Shown piece after piece: positions 57,101 to 64,000 of a stretch of 64,000 bases of DNA. Numbering within the stretch: position 1 is the stretch's first letter; the number at the start of each line of letters is the position of its first letter. Made by a program: the position numbers and the translations under genes. Source of the DNA: Cryptomeria japonica. Taxonomy: Eukaryota; Streptophyta; Pinopsida; Cupressales; Cupressaceae. The stretch spans positions 310,697,235 through 310,761,234 of the forward strand of contig NC_081405.1 in NCBI RefSeq assembly GCF_030272615.1, written 5' to 3'. The notes under the pieces are model-generated. The model searched no databases. It was not told the origin of the DNA and was given only the letters and a program-made list of their open reading frames with translations.

Positions 57101-58978
57101 CTTCATGTCCAATTCTAGCTCTACCAGATTTCACGAAGCCTTTTGAGCTTCATTCTAATGCATCGGGTGATGGGATTGGAGCAGTATTGATGCAGGAGAA
57201 GCATCCCATTGCATTCGAGAGTAGGAAGCTCCAGGGAGTTGAGAGGAGTTATTCTGTCTATGATCGGGAGATGTTGGCCATAATGCATGCATTGGCCAAA
57301 TTCTGATCATACTTAGTAGGTGGACGGTTTGTGATCAAAACTGATCACAATAGCATAAAATATTTCATGAGCCAGCGTGATCTTAATGACAGGCAGCAAA
57401 AACGGATCACTAAATTGCAGGCTTATGATTTTGGCATAGAATTTGTCAAAGGGAAGAAGAATGTGGTGGCCGATGCTTTATCCAGGAGACCGCATGTTTG
57501 TGCTCTAGTTGAGATTTCAGGGGATTGGAGAGATCGGATTATAGCAGAGTATGCAGGGGATACTTGGGCTTCTGGGATAGTTGCAAGTACCATACAGGAT
57601 GATAGGTATATGGTGTTGGATGGGTTGATCAGATTTTAGGATAGGATTTATTTGATTCCTACATCACTATTCAAGGGGGAAATTTTAAGGGCATTCCATG
57701 ATGTGCCTACAACTGGACATCCTGGGATCTTCAAAACTTACAGGCAGATCCGTGAAAGGTTTACATGAAGGGGACTTAAGGATGATGTGTAGAGATATGT
57801 GAAGGAGTGTGCAGCATGTCAGCAGAATAAGGGAGAGCACACTTTCCCTGTAGGGTTGCTTCAGCGTTTGCCCATTCCAGATAGGAAGTGGGAAAGCATA
57901 TCCATGGACTTCATCATCGGACTACCTAGAGTGCAAGGGCGAGATTGTATGTATGTTGTGGTAGACCGCTTGACAAAGTTTGCCCATTTCTTCGCTATAC
58001 CATCTACTTACACAGCAGCACAGGTGGCAAACCTCTTTTACAAGGAGATATTCAGATTGCATGGGTTGCCCAGGTTTATAGTGAGTGATCAGGATAACAG
58101 ATTTTTTAGTGCTTTTTGGCAAGAGCTCTTTCGGTTGTGTGGTACAGAGCTCACACCTAGCACTAGTTATCATCCACAGATGGATGGTCAGACAGAGATT
58201 GTGAATAAGTGGGTTGAGGGTTATCTGCGAAATTATGTGACTGCACAATAGAGGGCCTGGGTGAGATGGTTACACATGGGGGAATATTGTTACAACATGA
58301 CATATCATATGTCTATCAGGATGACACCCTTCATGGCACTTTATGGGTACAAGACGCCGAGCTTTGTTGACATAGTCTTGGGGGATAGCAAAGTACCCAA
58401 AGCCCGAGATTCATTGTAGGATAGTCAGGACATCCTGAGGGCGCTCAAGGAGAATATACAGCAGGCACAAAATCAGCAAAATTTGTATGCTGATCAACAC
58501 AAGGTGGAGCACAGTTTTGAGGTTGGTGACATGGTGTATTTGAGTACAGCCATATAGACAGTCATCACTCAAAAAGAGCGGAGCAGAGAAGTTGAGACCT
58601 CGGTTTTATGGCCCCTATAGAGTCATTCGCAGGGTAGGTGAGGTTGCCTACAAGATAGAGCTTCTAGAGGATAGCCGTGTGCACAATGTGTTCCATGTGT
58701 CGAGGCTTAAGAAAGCCATTGATCAAGTTGTGGTGCCTTCAGCAGATTTACCTCCGTTAGACGAGGAAGGGAGACTAATGTTGATCCCTGCGGCTATTCT
58801 GGATGTCAGGGAAAGGACACTCAGGAACATAATCGTTAAGGAATACTTGGTGAAATGGAGAGACCTGCCAGATGAGGATGCTACATGGGAGAATGAGCAG
58901 GTATTGCAACATTCAGGACCAAATTTGCTTGAGGACAAGCAATTTCAAGGGGGGCGGACTGTAATGTCCCCTTTTTAG
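54172..58978 (+). pseudogene. gag-pol: Chromovirus Gag-Pol polyprotein (nonsense-riddled)
   Basis: One frame from ATG 54172 to about 58548, then +1 to the stop in the 3' LTR (58976-58978). Gag: Met/Gln and Asn/Gly-rich start, Retrotrans_gag core (54830-55280, YAAMHLDGIAHEWW), knuckle CFQCREPWDLSHKC (55438). Protease LIDTGATHNFID (55690). RT from about 56290 (KSPFASAVVLVKKKDG; catalytic FFDDILVFS at 56716). RNase H (57148: HSNASGDGIG, the usual Asp is Asn). Integrase zinc site H-H-C-C (57700-57830) and core (SMDFIIGLP, VSDQDNRFF, GQTE). Chromodomain LVKWRDLPDEDATWENEQVL (about 58846-58905). Stops: TGA 54478, TAG 54667, TAG 55546, TAG 57004, TGA 57304, TAG 57637, TGA 57766, TAG 57790, TAG 58249 and TAG 58417. 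The protein would form particles, copy RNA and integrate; the chromodomain targets chromatin. Confidence 0.95.
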
Positions 58979-60176
58979 CGCAACATGATATGGGGTGTCG
59001 TTAGCCTATTCTGACACGGTCCCGAAGGCTAACAAGGACATTGGTGGGATCCTGAGGTGTTTTGGCCTAGGTGTTTTCAGTTTCAGGCCAATCAGTGTTG
59101 CTCCGACAGGGTTTCTAGACACTTACTATTTATAGTAAGTTAGTCTCCAAGCAGTGACTTGAAATTTTTAGTGTTTCCCTAGTTGGCATAATTATCAGTA
59201 AAAAATATTTGAAGGCGACAATGATTTAAAGGGATTATCAACAATGTTTTAATATTTAACGATAAAGTGTAAAGTTAAATTAAATATTTAACTTTATCGT
59301 TATATTATAAGGTTGGGAATATAAAGTAATGTTAAAATATTAAAAGTTCCCTTTAATGTGTACATTGTGGGAAATAATATTTTATTCTAAAATGTATTAT
59401 CCCACATTTAGGAAATGAAGTGTTTGCATCCAGGAAGAAGATATAAATTGAGGTTGCGAGCTCTCTTTTGGGGTATGCTTGGATTAGATTAATGTTATGC
59501 TATTGGATTTCGTAGAGATCTGATTATTGGGCTTGGAGGACGGAATCCCTCTTTGCTAGCATTCTCTTCGTTGTTGAAAGACACAGTCAGGAGGATTAAT
59601 GGTGTTTTCATTCAGGAAACACATTGGGCTTCATCTGGTGCTCTCGCATGAAGTTTTTACAGGGGTTTGAAAGTGCAGATTTGAAGATAGTGATTTTGCT
59701 ACAGTACCGCATGAATAGTGTTTTTGCTATAGTACCACGTGAATAGTGTTTTTGCTAAAGTGCCACATGAATAGTGTTATGCTATAGTGAGCGTGAATAG
59801 TAAAAATGCTACAGTGCCATGAATAGTGCTGCTATAGTGCATGAACAATGTTGGTATGAAGTTTACTTGTTTTTCCTGCTGAATAGAAGTTTGGAAGGCT
59901 ACCATTACATCTGCAGACCACTACAACATTCAATTCCAGGTTTTTTCTATCATATTTTCATAACTAAGCATTGTAATTGTTGAATACAAACCCGAATAAC
60001 TATCGCAGCCCATAAGGCAGTTGAATGTGCACATTTATATTGCAAATCAGTATTTAACAACAAATAAGAAGTTTCGGGTTTTGCATAAAATGCCATGTTG
60101 ATTATTAAGCAATTTAATTGATATCACATAGTAGTTTGCAAGTCTCTTTCATTGGAAAATAGGGGTGGTCATTACA
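58960..60176 (+). repeat. 3' LTR of the chromovirus
   Basis: 1217 bp, same ends as the 5' LTR. Its first 19 bp supply the last codons and TAG of the pol frame. It has fewer minisatellite units and lacks about 29 bp near 60090 that are present at about 53812-53840. Confidence 0.93.
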
Positions 60177-60181
60177 GGTCA

Positions 60182-60884
60182 CAAAGTTCAATGCATTCAT
60201 TTTTGTCTAGGCCGACATGTAAATAAATTGTAATATCAATGTAAGACGACATAAGGCATTTATGTTTGTGTTAGGGAAGGGTATTTAAGTTAGTCTAGCT
60301 AAGGTTATTTTTGTAATATAATGGAATATAGTGATGTGATATTGTGTGAGTGATCTTGATCGACAGAATGCGAATGTAATATTCTGTAGTCGGTCTTGGA
60401 TATTGGTTTAGAGGTTTGGGAAGTGAAGCAAGATACCGATAAGGGAGGACACAGTGAAAACCAATATAGACTATGCTTTAACCAGAAATCATCCAGCATA
60501 GCAGATGCACTTTCAGAGTTCAAAATTTTGTTTGTAACTCCATATTTGGTGTTTGTAGTTAGTGAGGCTCCTTTTGCAATGAGTAGTGCGTTCTAGGCTG
60601 TTGGCCTTCTTGCATGTTCAGGCCCCTATTGTAATATTTATTCCTTTGGCCAGTGGATAGATATTGTGGGTCACCAATCCCACCGTGGTTTTATCTCTTT
60701 GAGGTTTTCCACGTATAAATCTATGTGTTATGGTGTATGCTCTTGTGGTTGCTTCATTTCTATTTGTTGTTATATTCTTTTATGATTACCGGTTACTGAA
60801 ATACTTTATTATTAAAGTTAAAACTGATCTTGCCAATAGAACACTAATTCACACCCCCCCTCTTAGTGTTCTTGGATTCCAACA
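60182..60884 (+). repeat. 5' LTR of Gag+ORF2 element copy 2, right piece
   Basis: Continues the LTR begun at 52382 (together about 950 bp) and ends GATTCCAACA at 60884. U5 contains the shared block GGCCCCTATTGTAATATT...CCCACCGTGG...GGTTTTCCACGT. A primer-site-like TTGGTACAAGAGCATGG follows at 60887. The frames at 60396-60596 and 60730-60915 lie in the LTR and are not genes. Confidence 0.65.
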
Positions 60885-61010
60885 ATTGGTACAAGAGCAT
60901 GGTGCCTTGGAGTAAGTCTAACAGCTTAAGGAAGATCATGAATCTGGAATCCATGGAGATGTCTATAGAAGGAACTTGAAGTAGCACTTGAGTACTATGA
61001 TGTTGAAAGG

Positions 61011-62087
61011 TTGAAGAGCTTGACGCTGCAAGATGAGTTGAATTCTGCAAAGGAATTCATTCTTACCCTACAAGAGAGGCTGTCATTTGTTCAAGCTAAA
61101 AGGAAGGAACTTTTACAAAATCTAGATGATGAAGAGAAGAATGCTCTTAAGGAATTATGTCAGAAGCTGAGTCAGCAAAATGGTGTCATGAAGAATGAAA
61201 TGCAAGCCATGACTATGAGGATGTCCAAGGAGATTGAAGACCAGAAGAAGAATGAAGAAAATCTTGGCAGATCTCTGAAAGACAGATCAGAGGAATGCAT
61301 TAGGTTGGCACATGAGAATGATGTGTTGAGAACTGATTTGGTGCAATCACAGAACAATGAGCAAGAGTTGGAAAGAATGATGTCAATCCTAAGAAGTGAT
61401 TTGGATACTACAATTGAATACAAAGAAAAGTTCAAGGTGAGTTCTGCAAGGCTTGATGAATTATTGAAGGATCAAAGAGACACTGGAGACACTAGAGGTC
61501 TTGGATTTGAGCATGGAGAAAGCTTCGATACTGCTAATCAGGGGAATCCACCAAACAACCGGAATCAGAAATCACTAGTAAGGCAACCCAATGCACATAA
61601 ATTTAATGGTAGATGCTTTGTTTGTAATAAGTTTGATCATAGAGCAAGTCAATGAAAAAATAGAGAAAATCAAAATAATAATGTTGTTCCTGATTAGTGT
61701 TCAAAGTGTAATAAGTATGATCATAGGACATAAGATTGTAGAATGAATGTGAGATGTCATGCATGTTGAAAGTTTGGACATATGGCTAATCAATGTAGGT
61801 TGAACAATGGTCAAGGACTCAACAAGGCAATTCAAAAGAACAATGTCACTTGTTATGCATGCAGCAAAATAGGACATATTGCCAAATATTGTAGAAGCAA
61901 GAATACACCGGAAGGGAATGACACATCAAACGAGAAAGGAAAGAAAAAGGTTGATGAGATCCAGCAGGCTCATGCTAAACAATGGATTAGGAAGTTTAAA
62001 GATCAAACGACGTAGGTAAATTCTTGGGTTACTCAACCGACAAAGCAAAATGTTCCTGCGTCGACAGGAAACTTATCCGGTAACTAA
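61011..62087 (+). pseudogene. Gag with coiled coil and four CCHC zinc knuckles, copy 2
   Basis: One frame with several stops. Residues about 1-160 are strongly helical and charged with heptad-like Leu/Met spacing (ELNSAKEFILTLQERLSFV; KEIEDQKKNEENLGRSL). TRGLGFEHGES follows, then four tandem knuckles: CFVCNKFDHRASQ-stop, CSKCNKYDHRT-stop-DC, CHAC-stop-KFGHMANQC and CYACSKIGHIAKYC (about 61616-61895). It ends KQWIRKFKDQTT, a TAG at 62013, and finally SGN-stop at 62085-62087. Copia-type Gag usually has one knuckle, so four is notable. It would coat and package the RNA. Stops hit three knuckles, so it is inactive. Confidence 0.75.
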
Positions 62088-62368
62088 GGCCTTAGCCTTA
62101 ATGGGAGGTAAATTAATGACAGATCCTGCATTGCCCCCGATAGAGGCCGTCTGAAAGCTTGTTTTAGATCTTGGTGAAAACAGTCTGGAGATTCACCAGT
62201 GCTGAGATAATGGACTTTGTATCCAGTATCATATGTTGGCATGCATTAATGTCAATAGGAAATTAGGGTTTCACAGAATAAAAGGGAAATGTTGGTTCAT
62301 TTTCAAGAGCTTTCACCGGCAAAGGTTGTGATGTATTTTATCAATTTTTGAGCTATCTTTTGTTTGCA

Positions 62369-64000
62369 ATGGCTTCCGGATCAACCTCTTCTTTGATAGG
62401 TGTAGCTACCCCTATTGTTGTTGACATCAAGGACCGTCCATGCCCTATTTTCAAAAAATGCCCTCATATTGTGAACGTTAATGATTCAATTAGCGCATTT
62501 TTTAGGGTTCCTAACGAAGTCTTCTATGTTGAGGATGTTTGTGCATATATCCACTGCACTCTAGAGAATTTGGGTTCTGCTGAGATAAAAACAATGTACA
62601 TGACAAATTTGCTAGACAGAAGGAGATCGATGAAATCGAAATTCCAAATACTGAAGGATCAGGGTTTCACGAATATTTTGGAGATGCTGAAATTTGAAGA
62701 TGATATGATGTAGTATGTGTTGAGTCGAGTCCATGGGAAATTCATATGGCTTGACCAACCTTACAAGATCACTAAGGAGGTTATTCATACAATCACTGGC
62801 TTGCCCCTAACTGGTCAGATTCTCGGAAAAAAGAAAATACCTAAAAACAAGGTAGAGAATTTAATCGGCGCAACTTTTGACAACCGGTCAATGAGGATAA
62901 GAACTATCAGAGACAAAGTTGTTCAATTTGCAAGCATGATCATCGGTTACAAGGTAACCCAATCAAACCGGTTGAACTTTGTTTCTAGTTCATGCATTTA
63001 CTGTGCTCACAAGATAGTCAAATAAAATGAAAAGTATAATCTTTTTCAATGGATGTGTGATAAGTTAATTATAAACCTAGGAAAGATTAAGGGTGAGAAG
63101 AAAGGTGTTTTCCAGTATGGCAACCTTGTGGTTTGCTTGATGCTTTTCTTTCTGAATGAGTTACCAAGATCCGATAAAACACAATGGGCATTTGATATGC
63201 TAGTAGGAAAATAAATTAAAGAAGTTATAAGAGGTTTGGGATAGGAAAAGGAGAGAGACTCCATTCTATGGGGCTATTTCAAATCATTTCAAAAAATAAT
63301 GAGGCGGAAAGAAAGAGTTCCAAAGCATATAGTTAACAAATACTCAACTGAAATTTGTTGTATGGTGAAGAAGGATGAAACACTGATGGAGGAAGTGCAA
63401 CCATGAAAGATCTAGATCAAAGAGATGGGATATGAGGTAGATGTTGATATATTGAACTTATATGCCAAGAATCTTATTGATGCCCCGGTCGATGAACAGG
63501 AGAAAACCTTTGGGACAGCAAAGCAAAAGGAATCTGAAGTTCAGATAGGATTCAACAAGAAGAAAAGGGAAGGAAAAATCAAGAAGGTTGGGGAAGTTGT
63601 ACAGAAGATGTCTTCTAAAATCAAACAGATTATTGGACTAGCTGAACGATATTCTTCAATAGTAGTTCAGACCTCACCGGTAGCAATAACCGGCAAGGGT
63701 GTAGTAAAGAGAAAGAAACCAGAGACTTATATTGCCCCTGTTAAATCTGGTTATGATACTGATGATGATCCCCCACGTAGATTCCCAAGACTTATATACG
63801 AATACAGAGGAAGAAAACTGGGGAAGTGAAACAACAGAAAGTAAAGGTTACCCCTTTGGCAGCACCTAAGAAAATTTTGAATCAGAGGAATCCCATAGAG
63901 AAGAGGAAACCAGTTAAGGAGTCTACATCTACTCCCGGCAAGAAGAAGAAATCAGATATAGATATATCTCTCGAATCCGATAAGGGTATTGAAGTCATTC
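62369..64000 (+). pseudogene. Unknown second protein (ORF2) of the Gag+ORF2 element, copy 2
   Basis: ATG at 62369 (MASGSTSSLIGVATP). The same frame runs to 63829 with stops at 62711 (TAG), 63023 (TAA), about 63212 (TAA), about 63242 (TAG), 63404 (TGA) and about 63413 (TAG), then shifts by one and stays open to the edge. Regions in order: an N-terminal alpha/beta-like part (NEVFYVEDVCAYIHCTLENL), the core SRVHGKFIWLDQPYKITKEV then IHTITGLPL and FASMIIGYKV, a WAFDMLVGK segment, and a Lys-rich tail with KRKKPETY and KKKKSD. The core matches copy 1 at 17079. No catalytic motif of a known enzyme was recognised. Nuclear or nucleic-acid binding is suggested only by the basic tail. Confidence 0.65.

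Larger units (their letters stand above)
52630..60176 (+). mobile_element. Complete Ty3/gypsy chromovirus (Tekay-like)
   Basis: 7547 bp with LTRs 52630-53932 and 58960-60176, target duplication GGTCA at 52625-52629 and 60177-60181, primer site TGGTATCAGAGC (initiator tRNA-Met) 1 bp after the 5' LTR, and polypurine tract AAGGGGGGCGGAC before the 3' LTR. The single gag-pol frame ends in a chromodomain. LTRs are about 98% alike by eye apart from copy-number change in a minisatellite and a 29-bp gap, so this is among the youngest insertions here. It cannot encode its proteins now because of ten in-frame stops and a frameshift. Confidence 0.95.
60885..64000 (+). mobile_element. Copy 2 of the Gag + ORF2 retroelement, internal part, runs off the right edge
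   Basis: PBS-like site, then Gag (61011-62087), a spacer of about 280 bp and ORF2 from 62369. No protease, RT or integrase appears in the 3.1 kb visible, whereas an autonomous copia element would show protease and integrase by then. Its 3' end lies beyond the window. Confidence 0.65.

Noticed and set aside
58976-58978. Chromovirus pol ending inside the LTR as an annotation error
   Set aside because: The PPT and TG start of the LTR are unambiguous. The last few codons and TAG simply lie within the LTR.
1-64000. An intact host gene, bacterial-type operon or endogenous virus other than LTR elements
   Set aside because: No uninterrupted frame with host-protein features, no operon structure and no pararetrovirus movement/coat motifs were seen on either strand.

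Overview
The window looks like intergenic DNA from a large-genome seed plant, most plausibly a gymnosperm/conifer. That placement is an inference from the density and nesting of old LTR retroelements and from plant-only families (plant mobile domain, PPR, plant sulfotransferase, Tekay-like chromovirus); no species marker was seen. No intact host gene was found. Almost everything is retroelement sequence in several layers of nesting, plus two decayed host-gene copies: a cytosolic sulfotransferase at about 30.1-30.6 kb and a PPR protein at about 48.7-49.8 kb.

Layout, left to right. (1) 1-4375: the 3' part of a + strand LTR element whose 3' LTR is 3111-4375. It carries an antisense plant-mobile-domain pseudogene with its own TATA-like box. 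(2) 4376-15517: a minus-strand, gag-only LTR element (5' LTR at 14357-15517). A younger + strand relative sits inside its leader; this is complete at 6287-14172 with 5-bp target duplications GAAAT. The inner element has one long gag/protease-like frame and no reverse transcriptase or integrase, so it resembles the TR-GAG class of non-autonomous elements. (3) 15518-26690: a gag-plus-unknown-ORF2 element (copy 1), split by a minus-strand Ty1/copia element at 19193-26018 (target duplication AAGAT). (4) 26.7-40.3 kb: eroded LINE pieces, an LTR-like block, a tRNA-derived SINE-like unit, the sulfotransferase pseudogene, a truncated copia element and an isolated LTR related to the gag-only family. 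(5) 40286-46680: another copia element whose pol is split by a TIR element of about 970 bp. (6) 48690-49800: the PPR pseudogene. (7) 51209-64000: a truncated LTR, then copy 2 of the gag-plus-ORF2 element, whose 5' LTR is split by a complete Tekay-like Ty3/gypsy chromovirus at 52630-60176 (target duplication GGTCA).

Two non-autonomous retroelement families stand out. One is gag-only: a protease-like domain with Asp-Pro-Ser-Cys at the catalytic position, repeated GC-rich hairpins in U3, R/U5 and leader, and an intron-like segment in the LTR kept in three independent family members. The other encodes a coiled-coil Gag with four zinc knuckles followed by a second protein that I do not recognise. 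Its LTR resembles that of the neighbouring autonomous copia element, which suggests trans-mobilisation.

Limits: all calls come from reading the sequence and its translations by eye. No database search, alignment score or methylation/transcript data was available. Boundaries given with TG...CA ends and target duplications are firm; other boundaries are approximate.
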